From positions 1 to 64,000 of the forward strand of contig CM028334.1 of assembly GCA_016647705.1 (NCBI GenBank): 64,000 nt of DNA. The letters run 5' to 3'. A program made the translations under genes and the position numbers. The notes under the pieces were generated by a model that was not told the origin of the DNA, did no database searches, and saw only the letters and a program-made list of their open reading frames with translations. Below, one piece after another: positions 1 to 15,300 of this stretch (positions are counted from its first letter, which is position 1; each line of letters opens with the position of its first letter). Source of the DNA: Eucommia ulmoides. Its lineage: Eukaryota; Streptophyta; Magnoliopsida; Garryales; Eucommiaceae.

Positions 1-154
1 GAACATCCGTAGTGGACTTAACAGCTGTTGCATCTTGACTAATCCATATAAATGGTGCGACTTTCCGTGGGACCCAATCATCTTTCTCAGCCAACATCCA
101 AGGAATACATACACTTTCACAATTCGGAAGCACCAGACTTTCCCGAATGCCTGC
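1..154 (-). CDS. TEX2-like exon, C-terminal part (continues past base 1)
   Basis: The acceptor is TTACAG before base 154. Translation opens [15 protein letters not shown] and runs 51 codons plus one base to the window edge with no stop. The segment holds the [16 protein letters not shown] stretch, which I recognise as the post-SMP tail of plant TEX2-like proteins. It joins the 10289 exon in phase 0 (SRLK then AGIRES). The remaining C-terminus, roughly 130 or more residues in relatives, lies outside the window. Confidence 0.85.
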
Positions 155-3100
155 CTGTAAATAATAATAATAATAATTAAAAAAAAAAATGAGACCAGAA
201 TCAGGTTAAAATTTGAAGCATTTTCTGTCATATTTCATTAAATAGTCTAGAGACAAACATCACCGTTGCAAAATGACTGCCTCAGGGAAGTTCATATATG
301 AAACATCCACAAAATGAAGGTTGGTCATCATATTCATTATATTCAGGACTGAACCAAAGGGATTGAATTCACATGTTGTACATGCATGCATTTACACATG
401 CTAAAATTACATATAGTACCCCTTCCCCAGTAGCTAGTTTAATTTCATATTTCCATATGTAAAAAATGTTCTAGGTTCCAATTTAAAAGCATATGGCAAC
501 CAGTGTAGCATTGTCTTTCATATATGGACTATTTTGAGAATTCTCACAAATTCAATGCGAGGTTCAAACATTCTATCCAGTCTTACGTGTGACACCATCT
601 TGCACGTGAAGCGATCAAGTTGGCAAACATCAAAAGAGAGAAAATACAATTGGGAAGGAACAAACAAATTTTTTTAAACTGAGCTTTGATACCATATTAG
701 GAAAAATCTAACTGAAAGCCTTATGCCATCAAATGGAGTAACACTCCTTTCATGTATAGACTACTTTGAAAAGCCCAATAAATTGAAAATGGGATTCTAA
801 CTAAAAGAAGTATGAATAGCCTCACAATTCTAACTTTTTCTCTCGAACTCAAGTTAACAAAAGAAGAATAACTTTGTAAAAAGCTCTATTAGGTGGTAAA
901 TCCCAATGTTGTACATTTTGAGAGAAAAATTTGATAGTGACGTAGTGTTATAATAATTTAAAATTATTATTATATTTTTTTTTTTCTTAATTAAATATTA
1001 TTAATATTGTCAAATGTTAAGAAGTTACAAAATTAAATTTCCTTTAATAATACATTATGATTACATAACTCATACACTAGCGTTACATTATGATTACATA
1101 ACTTATACACTAATATATAATTGTGTAAGGATAAAAGAAAAGCATAGAGAATGTTAAGAAGTTTCAACTTAAAACCATATAATGCTAAGTGGAGTAACTC
1201 CTTTGATTTATATAGTGGTTTGAAAACTCTCAAATAATTGATGTGTGACAGTAATCTAATACCCGCTTTTAAGTGCAACCCTCAATTTACACAAATAATT
1301 TGACTACAAGGGTTGCACAAATGATTTGACTACGAGGAAATGAGAGACCCATTACCTTGGCTCTGATACCATGGTAAGATGATTGAGAAATGAGAGAATG
1401 AATCATATATAAGAAAGAGGTATAAAGAATACAACGCTATATACAAGTATTTATAGGGAAAATAGGGGTTAGAGTTTTACCCTAATGGGCCAAGCTCATT
1501 ATTACATTAACATCCTCCCTCAAACTCAAGGCGGTAAGTGAGAAGTGAATTTGAATTTGAAAACCAGAGAGTGAAAGTGTCCGGGTGGATGAGCCTTAGT
1601 GAAAATATCTGTTGTCTGATCGGTTGAACTGACGGATTGTAGACGAACTGTATTCTGGAGAATGTGATGATGAATGAAGTGACAATCAGTCTCAATGTAT
1701 TTTGTACGCTCGTGGAAGACATCATTGTGAGCGATCTGAATAGCACTCTTATTGTCACAATATAGGATAGTGGCAGTAGGAGAAGAGATACCCATATCGG
1801 CTAGTCGTCATCGAAACCAGGGAAGTTCTTAAGTTGCATCAGTCATAGCACGATATTCAACTTCAGTGTTGGAGAGAGCCACCACAGTTTGTTTCTTACT
1901 ACGTCAGGAAATGAGAGAGTTACCCAAGAAAAAACAATAACCAGTGGTTGAACGTCTGTCGGTAGCCGGTAGCGTCTTCGGCCCAATCAGCATCAGAATA
2001 AGCTTGTAAGATAGGAGCAGACTGAGCTGAGAAATAAAGTCCATGAAACATAGTACCCTTGATATACCGAAAGATGCGAAAAACAACCGAGTAATTGGTG
2101 GTCCAAGGAGCGGACAAGAACTAACTAACCTGATGCACGACATAGGCAATGTCGGGCGAGTAACAGTGAGATATACAAAACTTCCAACCAATTGGCGATA
2201 TAGAGTGGCATCCTGAAGAGGTAAACCATCGAGTGGAGTGAGTCTGACGTTCGGCTCGAGAGGAGTAGTGACAATAATTGAGTCAGTGATCCCAGCCTTG
2301 GAAAGGAGATCCGAGGCATATTTGGCCTGAAAGAGAAAATATCCATCTGAACCGGATGAGACTTCAAGACCAAGAAAATTGGTGAGCATGCCAAGATCTT
2401 CCATCTCGAATTGTCAACTGAGAAACTTTTTGAGTTCAGAAATACCGCGTAAATCATCTCCAGTAATAACCATGTCATCCACGTATAATAAAAGAAGGAT
2501 AATACATTTGGCAGTGTGGCGAATAAACATAGCCGAATCATGAGCACCAGATGTGAACCCAAATTGATAAACGGTAGTGCTGAATTTGGTAAACCAAGCA
2601 CATGGAGCTTGTTTCAAACCATATACGACACGGCAAATGAGACAAGCCGATAAACTTTATTTCGAGGGGCAGCCAAGCCGGGATGGTAATGCATACAGAC
2701 TTTCTCAAGAAGATCACAATTGAGAAATGCATTTTTGACATCCATTTGAAAGAGAGTCCATTTTCGAATGGTGGCGACGGCAAGAAATGTACGAACAGAT
2801 GTGAATCTCGCTACTGGAGCAAATGTCTCTTTGTAGTCAATACTATACTCTTGATCAAATCCATTGGCAACAAGTCGGGCTTTATATCGTTCAACAGAGC
2901 CATCACAAAGCATCTTGATCTTAAACACCCATTTGCACCCAATAGGAATTTTTCCAGGGGGCAGATCAACAATATCCTAGATGTGAGTTTTGGTGAGGGC
3001 TTGAAATTCTTCATCCGTTACCTTCTGCCAAAGAGGATTAATACTAACCTCCTTATAGGATTGAGGCTCATGCAAATGAAGTGTAGTAGAAAAGTAATGA

Positions 3101-6100
3101 AAATCAGTAAGGTAAGGTGGAGGATGAGTTACCCTGGTAGAGCGCGGCGGGGGTGATCTGGAGCGTGGGTCTTAGAGGCAGTCGGTACAGAATCATCGGC
3201 CACAGGACGAGCCTCAGACATGGTCGCTGGAGTTGGAAGAGTGAGATCAACCGGTGGTTATGGAGTGGGTTCAACTGGTGCTTCTGGGATAGACTCAGCA
3301 TAAGGTGCAGGACTAGGCTCAACTGGTGGTGTTGGAATGGACTCAACAGTATCTGGAACTGTATCCTCAAGAAACAACTCGATGGATAGATCAGTAAAAA
3401 ATTTGGAGTTGGTGATGGTTGACATGTCAAATGAACATAAGGAAGAAAACATTTGATGTTCCCAAAAAACGACATGTCGAGAGATACTAAAAGTTTTAGA
3501 AATAGAATCGCAGCACCGATACCCTTTATGTTCGATGCTATATCCAAGAAAACAACACAGACAAGGTTGCACAGGTTAATGAAAAGACATGTGATTGTGG
3601 TGGTGGTGGAGTTGAAGATGGAAGGTGCAAACTGCTGAGTTTAAATAAACATCCAACTTTACGGCCAGTCCGAAAAATTTCTCATGTCCGAAGATCCTGC
3701 ACACGACAACCACTATTAGAAAATATGATTTCAAATCCCAATTTACAAAGTTGTCCAACAGACAAGATTTAAGGTGAGTTTCGGAATCAAATACGTGTCA
3801 GAAACAGAAAGATGAGAAATAAAAATCTGACCGGTATGAGTGACACGTATTTGAGAACCATCAGCGTTATGAATACTAAGGATATTCATAGCAGAGAGTT
3901 TGGTTGAAAAAATGTTAGGATCAGATGTCATATGATTACAACAAGCAGAATCAAATAACCTAGAAGAGTTACTTCCAGTAAGTGAGAGAGCAGGGAAAAA
4001 GTTTGTACCATTTTTAGAGAAGATGTGAAGTAGAAGTGAAGCCAAATCGGCAATAGACAGGGTAACAGTAGTGGAGGAAGGATCTGAACCCTCTTTGACA
4101 TTGATAATGAGCAAAGAACCCACAGACATCGTTGTTAAACTTGGAGAACTGTTGTCACGGATGAATTCAGAATGCTGAAATTGTCCCAAAGCCGCTCTAT
4201 ACTCGGGAAGAACCGATTGACAGCTCCTTGAATCGATCAAATCTCTATGATGAATCGAATCAACAATATAAAGAGAATTATACTGTATGATCTGAATTTG
4301 ATTTGGCGGAGATCACAAATAGATCCGGAATGCTGAAATTATCCAGGAACCGATATTGAATCATCAAGGACCAAGTGAAAAAAGGGTGAACCGGTGTAAG
4401 AACCACGCGGATGTAACAGAAAGTATATTCTGTAAGCCTCAAACCACAAAACGGAAGTCGGAAACAGAATCAGAACGTCCAAAAACCCCAGGAACCGGTC
4501 CAAGTTTGCAGAAAACCGGTCAAAAAAGGCCTGAATCGGTCCAAAGAAGATTACCGCAAAAAAAACTAGTGACGTGGTAGGGGATGGCTGAATAGACGCT
4601 GACATGGCGGACACGTGTCGATGACGTGTCAAAAGTACCCGAATGATACTGACGTGGCTGATGACTTGCTGGCTGACATAACTGGGTCAACGCTGATGAG
4701 GCTGAAGTCAACGTTGATGTGTCCCTTGCGTAGCTGCTAACATGGCAGAGGACAGAAGGTGGGGCTTGGATCTGACGTACAATCACTGAGGTCGCGCATG
4801 TGGGCGCATGACATGTCTAATCGAACTGCTTTTTGCGTCGTTGGAATCGTCCCGTCAAGACGGTTCTAATGGTATATTGTGATATGGATTTAGAGCCCTG
4901 GTTGAGGTGGTAGAGCCCAAAATCCAAGACAACGCAGTTAGGGGGTGTTGCAGGCTATTGGTGGCGCGTGTGGGCACGTTGGTACTTCGATGGTGGGGAT
5001 TTTTGTGGCATTGTGTTTGTCTCTGCAAGACGAAGACAGTGATATGATGGTTGTTGATACCGGAGTGGTGATGAAACCTATAGCAGTGACAAAAACCGCA
5101 GGAGAAATGAGACAACAGCAGCGAAAATTTTAGGGTTTCGAAAAAAAATGTTTAGAGAGAACAAGTCCAAGAAAGACTTGCTCTTGATACCATGTTAAGA
5201 GGTTCCAACTTAAAACCATATGGTTTTAAGTTGGAACCTCCCAACAGAGAAAAATAGAAAACAATATGATTTTATATATTGATACATATAAAAAGTGTGT
5301 AAAATTTTTTAGATGTGATGTAATATACTTTACGTATTTCACTTTGATTTACAGACAATAGGGTTGGCAATCGGTACAGTCTAAGAATGTCTTGCTAGCA
5401 TCTTGACATATCCTCGAATCGTTGTATCTCGCGAAGAGCTCGTCATTCAACCCCGTGCATAAAGGGGATGTATCTCTTCTTAGGATAGCGCTTATGTTTT
5501 TCGATCCTCCAAATAACTACTCCTTTAAAATATGTTTTTAATATATTCATTTAACTCTTGATATCTTGATTTATTTGAAGAGATTAAAATAACATGTAAC
5601 ATTAAGTTATTATTTTATTACGAATTCATATATAAATGTGTCATTTCCCTAACAATCTAAGAAAAGCTACACCCGTTCTATGCACAGGGTTGAATAGTGA
5701 GTTTTTATCAATATATAATGATCTAGGGAGTCAAGGTGCAAATAGGGCATCTCTATATTAAACCGATCACGAACGCAATTGTCTATAAAACAATAAATAT
5801 TGTTAACCCTAAAGGGATTCAAATCCTATCTGATGGTTTTGATAATTCAATTAACTTGGATGTTTCATTGGACAAATATCATTGAGATATGTTTACAGTA
5901 TATTAGTCAGGATTATTGGTGGACCAAGATAATGAGTTGATGAAATGTGAAAGAATATGAATGGTCAAGTAGATGCAAATCAAAGACATGATGTTATTTT
6001 TTTTATTCCTAAGATAAAATAGCACTCATATTGGTTAAATCTTGATAACCCTACTACGATCACTCACTGCAACAAATTGATACATTTATGTGTGTGATTA

Positions 6101-9100
6101 TACGCTTAGGAGTATTTTAAAATTGCCTTAATATGTGCTTAAACAACCTAAGGTAGTTAGAATCAGTCAACGGACCTAAAAAATCAATGAACTGATTGTA
6201 ACCATTTTTTGAAATATTGAAAAAACTTGAAAAATTAGATCAAATAATCGACTGAAGTAGAAATCGTCGACTGCTATATATAGGGACCAGAGAAAATGTG
6301 AAATCAAGCAAAACTGTTGACCGATTAGAGAAACCGATCGACTGGTTAATACAGATTCCCAAACGATTCAAGACAATCGACTTGTTATAAAGGACGGTCG
6401 ACCAATTGATGCTTAGAAACCTTGAAAAAGAACTTCAAATGGTTGACCGAATTCAAATCAGCCGACTGATTAATGTTTAATTTTTCAAATTTTTGAATGT
6501 TTATGAAAATCTTTGCTCATCGGTTTTTACAATTAATATTTCTAAATCACTTTTTAAATGGGCTAAAATGATTTTAATTACTTAGAATATTTAATACATT
6601 TAAAATCAAGGACTTTATCGAAAATGTATTTTGGCCCGCCCTCAAACTTCCCGTTTTAGTAGTCTTTTGGTAAAACTTTCTTCTATTTTTTTGGGCTGAT
6701 CTTGGAAACTTTTTGAGATGAATCTAGATAAATTTCAAGATATATTCAGAGTCAATATAGTTGTTGAAACTTTGGTTTGACGGTAAAAAATTATGGGAGC
6801 AAATCTAGGGATTGTGATCTCAAACTAGTCGTTATTGTCTTCTCTCAATTTGCCTATATTATAACTTGTTTTTTAAATTAAATACACAAGATATACAAGA
6901 AGAAATATTCAAATCTTGAGAGTTTTGAAAGAGACCAAGATCAAAAGAAAGATAGAAACTGTAGTGTAAAAATCTATGATAATTTTCTACATTGTTGAAG
7001 ATTTTGGTGAAAGTTTCTCTAAGGAAAAACTCTTTGAAGATCATTTGAACTCGGGCCTTAGGCTTAAAATTCAAATCATTCTATGAAGAATTTCAGTGAG
7101 AACTTTCAGTTTTAATTGTTATATCTCTCTTTGATAAGCATCTGTGCTCAAATATGTGCTTCATTGTTATCCAAGTTGTGATTATATTTTGAGCTTATTA
7201 CTGAAACCCAATTTGAATTGGGGAAAAATTGCTTTCTAAAGAACTCTCAGAACTTTATTATAGAAAATCTTTTCCTAAGTTAAAACGATTTGATCTATCT
7301 AGTATATGTGATTCTATACTCTACTATGATTAAATCCATAACTATATAAACATGAATATTAAATTGTTTATCTATTGAATTGTGAACACTTCTATCACCT
7401 AGCTCGGGCCATCAATTGAGTTTATCACCATAAGTGTCGGTAAAAGCTCTTTGTGAGAAAACAAATAAAAAACTTTTATATTTGTGTTGAGATTGTAGCT
7501 CAAATCTAAGTGTAACTAGTTTGGGCGAGAGTGTGATCGAGTATAAAGAAAATTAATTAATCGGGATTGTATGGATTTGATTCTCACTTATAAGAGAATC
7601 AAAAGGGTTTAGTGGATTTGATTCCCTGCGAGAGCTCAAGGGAGTAGACGTAAACAAGAGTAGCTTGCTGAACTACTTTAAAATATCTGGTGTCACTTGT
7701 CTCTATCCCTTAACTCTTTGTTTGTGCTTAGTTTAAACGTTTCAGCAATTAATCAGATAAAATCAACTAAGCTTTAATTAATTTGATTAAATTTTTAAAC
7801 TATCCAATCACCCCCTTATTGGGTAGATCTTTGAGCCAACAAATACAAATATGCTAACAATATCATGCGTCTATCAAAACCTTAAACTCTCTAAATTTAT
7901 ATCTCAATGTATGGTATTTCTTCCGTTCCAAATTTATTGTCATTTGACTTTACACAAAAATTAAAAATGTTTGAATGTTTTACCTTACCATATTGCCCTT
8001 ATTGAAAATGATGTTTAACTTATGAACTTTTTAAAATTTAAAAGTGCGGTTCACATGATAGTTATTTTGGAATAGTATATACTTTCTTAAAAAATAAAGG
8101 TGACAATTAATTTATAGGATATCCTAAAAAAACGTACGAAAATTTATTTGGAAATGAGTGTTACACTATTCTCTTTATATATTTCTTTCATAAACACAAA
8201 TCTACATATAGTGTATAGATTATGTAACTCATATAATATCAACACTCATAATATTTTAATTAACAAAATCACTAATATAAATATAAATATTATAATACTA
8301 ACATTATATTTTCATGGAATATAGTTCCTACATATGCACCTTTCTTTAGATATTTAGGATCTACTCTTGGATAGCTGCTTTTGGCAGCCAATCCTCTAGA
8401 TAGTACGTTAGTAGCATCTAAATGTGCAAATACTGTAGCAAGAGCGGTGTCAGTTAAATCATCTCAAGGTACATAAACTCTTTGAATAGAAGTTATAAAT
8501 CTTGTTTTAGTGTATACTGTATATGAATTGGTGAAAATAAATTAACAATAACCACTTTCTTCGTCTATCAAGAGGTCAGTACTGCTCCTTAAATTTATTT
8601 ATTTTTTTACTTAGGGGGAAAGTTATTATCTATCGTTGCCCTCTATGATAGAGTCAGTCGAGGGACCTAAGAGGTTGTGGTTAACCATATGGTGAAAGTC
8701 AGCAATTCGAATCCGCTTATTTCCAACTCGTGATTCGTGAACTTAGCTGATACAAAGCTAGATCATATGATTGCACCTCATTTTTCAACAACACCCTATT
8801 TTTCCAATTCAGTGGTTCGAAACAAAAGATCCATATGAGAAAACATAAGTAAAGGGGGCCTCTACTTGAGCTTCAAAGATATAGGTGCATCTGAGTCAAG
8901 TGGAACAAACTTCTTTTGCCGGCTGGCTAGTCCTCAAAACTGAGTGAGAAACATCCATGTAATCTTCTGATGATTGACAATTGAATCCCATTTTCCATTA
9001 TTTTCATATCCGTAGTGCAAAAAGAAAGCCCAACCCCAAGTTATCCAAGAAGGTCTATTTGTGATCCTTCTCTACAGAAGGTCTATTTGTGATCCTTTCC

Positions 9101-9350
9101 CCATTCAAATCAAATCCCCAACTCCCACGGAAGCCCTTGAGTGGGATGGACTCTCGTATATTCAATTTCAATTCCAACAGAAAACTACACGCAAGATGTA
9201 TTTACAAGGGTAATTAAAAATCTGACAATTATGCAACTTCAAATTGATTGTGGACTAAAACTTAAAGAAATTATAAATTAAATCATTCTACGAAACCGCG
9301 GCCCAAAGAGGGCGTATAGCCGCGTATATTGCTACAAATCACAGATACAT

Positions 9351-9384
<34 letters not shown>

Positions 9385-12300
9385 TAAAAAAAAAAAAAAA
9401 ACTTATACATAAATCTTTATTATGGCCGAAAATATGACTTACCTTCATTGATATTTGGGATAATATCTCCCTCATATTTTGGTATTTTATATAAGATTAT
9501 CTCAATAACAAACAAAAAACTAGCAGCCTAAATGTCGCGACACATTTATGGATAAATATATATAGTTAACCTCATTGGTTTAATTTATGGTTCTTAAATT
9601 TTTCCTTTTGGGCAATATTTACTTCTTCTGTCATTTATTATTCACCAATTAATGATTAAATGACAATAGGGGTACTATTTCCAACATAAGCTGTCAAATG
9701 CTCGAGGAGCACCTAGGAGTCAATATCTCATTGGAGCCTAGGTGCAAGAAGCAAGGTGAGGTGCCCCCCCAACTGAAGTTGGGCGCGTTGAACCCTCAAG
9801 ACTCTTAGTGATATAACAAGGGTAAATAATGTTCCATCAGAGAACATCACAAGGCACACTTAACTTGCGCCTTGTGCCTTGAGCCTTGCTGAATGCGCCA
9901 GGCCTGAGGCTGACAAAGCGCAAGGGGTATGGTGTACCTTTGTGTGCCCGTAGCCTAGGTGCACCTTTGACAACCATTTCAAGAAGCATAACTCAAACCA
10001 ACGAGATAATTATGTAATCTAAAGGATATGCTGAAATCTTTTATGCTGTTAACAACTGTTTTATTTGCTAATAGGGAATTTCATACAAAACCAAAATCAT
10101 GAGGAGGTCAGTGATACTATGAGAAGGCAGGGGTGTTTGAGAGGCAGTAAACGATATTATCATTTGTTATAAGAAATCCAATCAAGTTTTTGAGCAGTCA
10201 ATTTGAAAAGATAAGGAATATATGAGATATCAAATGGAGTCACATAACTGATCACATTGTGCAATTTAATAGAAGAAAATGGTCTGACCTTAAGTCGACT
10301 GATCAAGAACAGAGCAATATGTCCACTAGTAATCTTATGTTCTCCAACAAAAGACTCCACGTTGAAATCAATATCTGGCATGCTTGTGAACCCATACCAC
10401 AATTGATCTGAAGGTGGAGGCTTTATGTGTAGCCTCATCGTTCCTCGAAGGGATGCTACCCTTATCCCTAGCGAGAGAGGTACCTTCATGGCATAAACCA
10501 ATAAATAAATTATAAGAGCTATTGAAAAGAATCGATATTTCAAATCCAAGAAGGAAAATACATCTCTACATAAAGTAATGGACCTCCGGCAAGCACAAAG
10601 AAAATAAATGATTTTACTTCTTCTAAGAGGCAACCTTGTTTATGACATACAGGGTTGTAATATTGTTGCATATGTCACTAGAATAAGATAATATTGGACA
10701 ACTTTCCGAAAATATTCCTTCCCCCCTTTGTACTTTACCCCTTTGTCCTTTCTAAATTCAGTTGACTTGGTCAACTTTGATTAAGAACTTTTTTTTTGAA
10801 ATGTTACTTTTAGTTGCAACATTTGTTTAGTTAAAACTTAATTTTCAGAACCTGTATATAGTTTTCACTGGACAAATTTACCCATGACAATACCCTAACT
10901 ACAATCTACCTCTTCCTCTCTTCATCTCCCTCCAGCCACTGAAAATGTTCCTTCACGCATGCTTTATTGGAAAAATACAAAGAAGTTGCAGCAAGCATAT
11001 GATAATGAAAAATTGTAGACCAAATACTGTAACATTTAATTGTATCTAAAATTCATACATAGTGAAACAGTGAATTCATTGGATCAAATATAAACGCACT
11101 CGCCTAGCGTCATGTAATACACGTTTGCAGTGCTCTTGCTCTTGTTAGAACATGTCAAAGGACCGATGGCTTTGAATTCTGCTGATAGATCATTGATTTG
11201 GGAAACAACTCTTTAGAAGGGTACAGCCATTGTCTAGTTTAGCCAAACTCTTAAAATTAGCTCTGACTAAACTTGCAAATAAAAAACCTTACAGTTCCAC
11301 TTTGGCAATGCACATTGACCAAAGTGCAGCCTAGAATTCCATAAGGGTCACCAAAGGGATTACATTATCCCTACAAAAATGGAGGAAACGGAAAAAAAGA
11401 CAGTGGTTGAAATAATATTAATGCAACCACCAAGACCTAATCATAAAGCACTTCAAATTAAGAAACGAATTTCATAATCATTACATGAATATAAATGAGC
11501 CCTCCAGAAACATGAACAAACCAAACTGCCAAATGTTATTCAAATTAAGGACCTCATGGTGATCATCGAAGTGAATACCATAATTTTAGACAAATTCATG
11601 TAACACGAAATATAACAAACCTGTGAAACTTGTCTGGCAACTGAATGTAGAATAGATTTCCACTTGGATGCACAAGATGATGGAGGTGCACTGCTTTTAC
11701 CGCTTCTTATTTCATCTGAGTGAAATATATGGAGATATGAGCAGAAAATGATTTTTAAATCAACTAAAGAGGAGAATAAATTTTTCAACATGCAGATGAA
11801 GCAATATAATGAATCCTACTGGATATTTAAGTTAATTTGAATAAGAACCTCTTTCGGGCACAACATCAGCCAATTATTTTTTAGATCCGATAATGCTAAA
11901 AAATAGAAGAAGGGCACTTGGTATCAGAAAAGGAAGGAATAGTCAAGATCAATAGAAGTACGTGTTTTTGAATAATAAGGTGTAGACTTAACAAGAGTAA
12001 CACTAGTACACTGAAAGAAACATCGTAAAACACCTTTAATGGAACGAGGGCCTAACTTGTCTCTACAAGGTGCAAGTTGAAGAACAAAACACAACCAAAA
12101 ATACCAGGGGGTAAAAAAAACAGAGGACCAAAGGGAAAAAGAAGAGATCGAGGGGTTTTCATATTCAAGATAGAAGAGGACATGCAATTAATTAAATAAT
12201 AAGCAGTGAGAACCCATTAGAGCAAAAAACTCTTAGGATCCTTCTTTTGAAGTAACAAAGTGCGAGTAACCTCAAGAAGATGTCTATTCTTGTGTTCAAC

Positions 12301-15300
12301 AACCCCATTTTGTTGGGGAGTGTCAACAGATGACGAGTGAACAATACCCAATTGAGTTATTAAAGAACTAAAATGCTCCGAAATAGAATTTTGCATTATC
12401 ACAAAGGTAACGAGATAATGAAATCCCAAGGTAGACGAGACACGGAAAGGACCCCAAACATCAAAATGTACAAACATAAATCAACTCAAAGCTCTTTGAT
12501 TAACCTAGAAAGCAAAAGAAGTACGATGATGTTTTCCTAACTGACAAGACTCACAATCTAAGGACACTAAATGACACAAACAGGTAACAACGACTTGTCC
12601 TACATCAGTGTCAAAGTCTATTTCTCACTGTAAGTGAAAGAATGCAACAAAAGAAGAGATGAGATCCTTACACCATGATGGACTTGGGATCTTGTATCTC
12701 TTCCACATAGCAAAACTATTGTTGGTTGTACATGAGTATATTTAGTCAATGTTAATGTAGATGGCACTATTAATCAATTCGAGGTGCGATTGGTTGCCAA
12801 AAATTACACCCGTATTTATGAACTCGATTATTATGAGACTTTCACCAATTGCCAAGCTCATCTCTGATCGGTTGTTCATCTCCCTTGTTGTCCCGCATAA
12901 GTGACCACTACATCAATTGAATATTAAGAATGCCTTCTTGAACTACGACTTATTAAAAGAAGTGTATATGGAACAACCTCCAGGATTTGTTGCTCAAGGG
13001 AAGTCCGGGTTGGTATGTCGTCATAAATAGTCCACCTATCGCCTCACGCAATCCCCTCGAGCATGGTTCGGTTTGGGACCTTTGGGTTATTCAGTAATGT
13101 GAGTTTTCAAAGATGTGTTGATCACTCAGTGTTTTACAAAAATGCTACAACAAGAAGAGTACTCTTGACTGTATGTGTAGATGATATTTTTATCACGAGA
13201 GATGACCATGACGGTATTCAAGCACTCACAGCGTGTTTGCATGGCAAGTTTCAAACTAAAGATTTAGCTTACTTCTTAGGGTTCAAAGTTGCTCGATCAA
13301 ATCAAGACATTTACCTCTCTAAGAGAAAATATGTCCTTCACCTATTGAGTAAAACAAGAATCTAGGGTCCAAACCGATAGACTCACCATACGTAAATATA
13401 AAACTACATGTAGATCAAGGAGAATTTTTGTCATATTCTAGACTACATAGACAGTTAGTTAGAAAGCTGAATTACTTAACCGTTACAAGACTAGAAATCT
13501 CATTTGCAGTCGTCGTTATTAGTCAGTTCTTAGACTATGAAGAACTACTTGTTGGGAAGTTGTTGTTCTTACTCTCAAATATTTAAAAGGCCCACCTAGA
13601 TGTGGTCTCTTTATCAAAATCCTAAGAACACTCATGTTGATGATGACTTGGTTGGCTTACCTTCCGATAAGAAGTCTACTGCAGGTTATTGTGTATTTGT
13701 TGGATGTAATCTAATATCTTGGAAGAGTAAGAAACAAATTTTAGTTGCTCGATCTAGTGTTGAATCTGAATAAGAAAAGAGCCAACACTCCAACTACTCA
13801 CGAACTGATTTGGCTAAACATGTGTTGGAAGAACTTGGTGTCGATCATGGTCCACCCAAATATCTCATTTTCAATCAGTGTTACAAGTTAGTTCTTTGAC
13901 CATCCAAGAACTACTCACTGGGAAGTCATCGTTCTTATTCTCAAATATTTAAAAGGAGCACCTAGATGTGGTCTCTTTTATCAAAATCATGAAAACACTC
14001 ATGTAGAGTGTTGTAGTAATGTTGACTGGGTTAGCTCACCTTCTTATATTTTGTATATAAGCAATCCAATATCTTGGTAGAGTAAGAAGCAGTGCATCTG
14101 AACATAGATCCAAGGCTCAAACTACTTGTGAATTGATTTGGCTAAACATATGTTAGAAGTATTCTCCACCTAGAACTCGGTATATGATAATCAAATGGCT
14201 ATTCATATTGCATCCAATCCGGTTTTTCACGAAAGAGCAAAACATGTTGAAGTTGATTGTCACTTTATTAAAGAAAAGATATTGAAGAAGTTGATTGAGA
14301 CTCGACACAAAAATTTTGTTGATCAGTTAGTTGATTTGTTTACGAAACCATTAGGTGGTGCATGGATAAAGTATATGTGCAACAAAATAGGAGCATACAA
14401 TCTATATGTTATAGCTTCAGGGGGAATGTTGAAGGGTAACTTAGTCATCTACGCATATTTAGGGTTGCCTATCTTGCTTAATTTTTCATTATAAAAAGGG
14501 AGGGGCCGATAATAGTTGTCTAGCTGGCTCATTCTTCTATTTACTTTTCTTCTACATTAACAATACCAAATTCATGTCCATTTTTTATTCATTGGTCTAG
14601 GACCATTAGGCTAATGTATCTTATTCACGTCCAATTTAAATTTTGCTCAGGATGTTATGTTTACATCCATATAGATTTTAGACCAAATTCATATTGCTTT
14701 CTAAATTGTACATTCAAATCCATTTAGTTAATCCAGTTGATGCCATGTTTATGATATATATTGCTTTTTATATGCATTTCATGTAGATTTCATGTCTATG
14801 AGTATAAAATAGCCCAAGTCTAAGGGTTCTTATTACATAGTACTCATTTTTTTTGTTTCAAAATTTTTTAATCCTATTTATAAAGAATTTATCTTTTAGT
14901 CCTTACTAGTATCTTAGTTAACGTTAACGGAAACATCAAATACAAATTTAAAATTAGTTAAGGTGGACGAAATATTACAAGTGACTTATTTCAAGGACAG
15001 TCTAATAATTTTCCCGAAGTCCATTAGGGGTCATCCAAAAAATTAGGGATCAAACTTAACCTTTTTCTTCTAAAAGAAAATAGGTTCCAGTATTATTTTT
15101 CCAAAAAAATAATTTGTAAAAGAGAAAAATGATTATTTAACTTTCTTGATTTTTAAAAAATAAAAAACTAAAAATTAAAAACAAATAATTACATTTCGAC
15201 TCAGATAATGCATGAATATTATGTAACAATTTTTAAATGATTCCCCATTCCCAAACATGACAGAAGCCCCAAACCTTTGAGCTCTGGACTTCGGCTAAAC

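Noticed and set aside
8680-8705. tRNA or SINE B-box-like TTCGAATCC
   Set aside because: The surrounding phrases follow the plastid trnA-rrn23 spacer, which explains the box. No A box or tRNA fold fits.
10484-10633. N-terminal extension of the 10160-10633 frame upstream of the SMP exon
   Set aside because: The acceptor at 10484 and phase agreement with the 11621 exon show that this part is intron.
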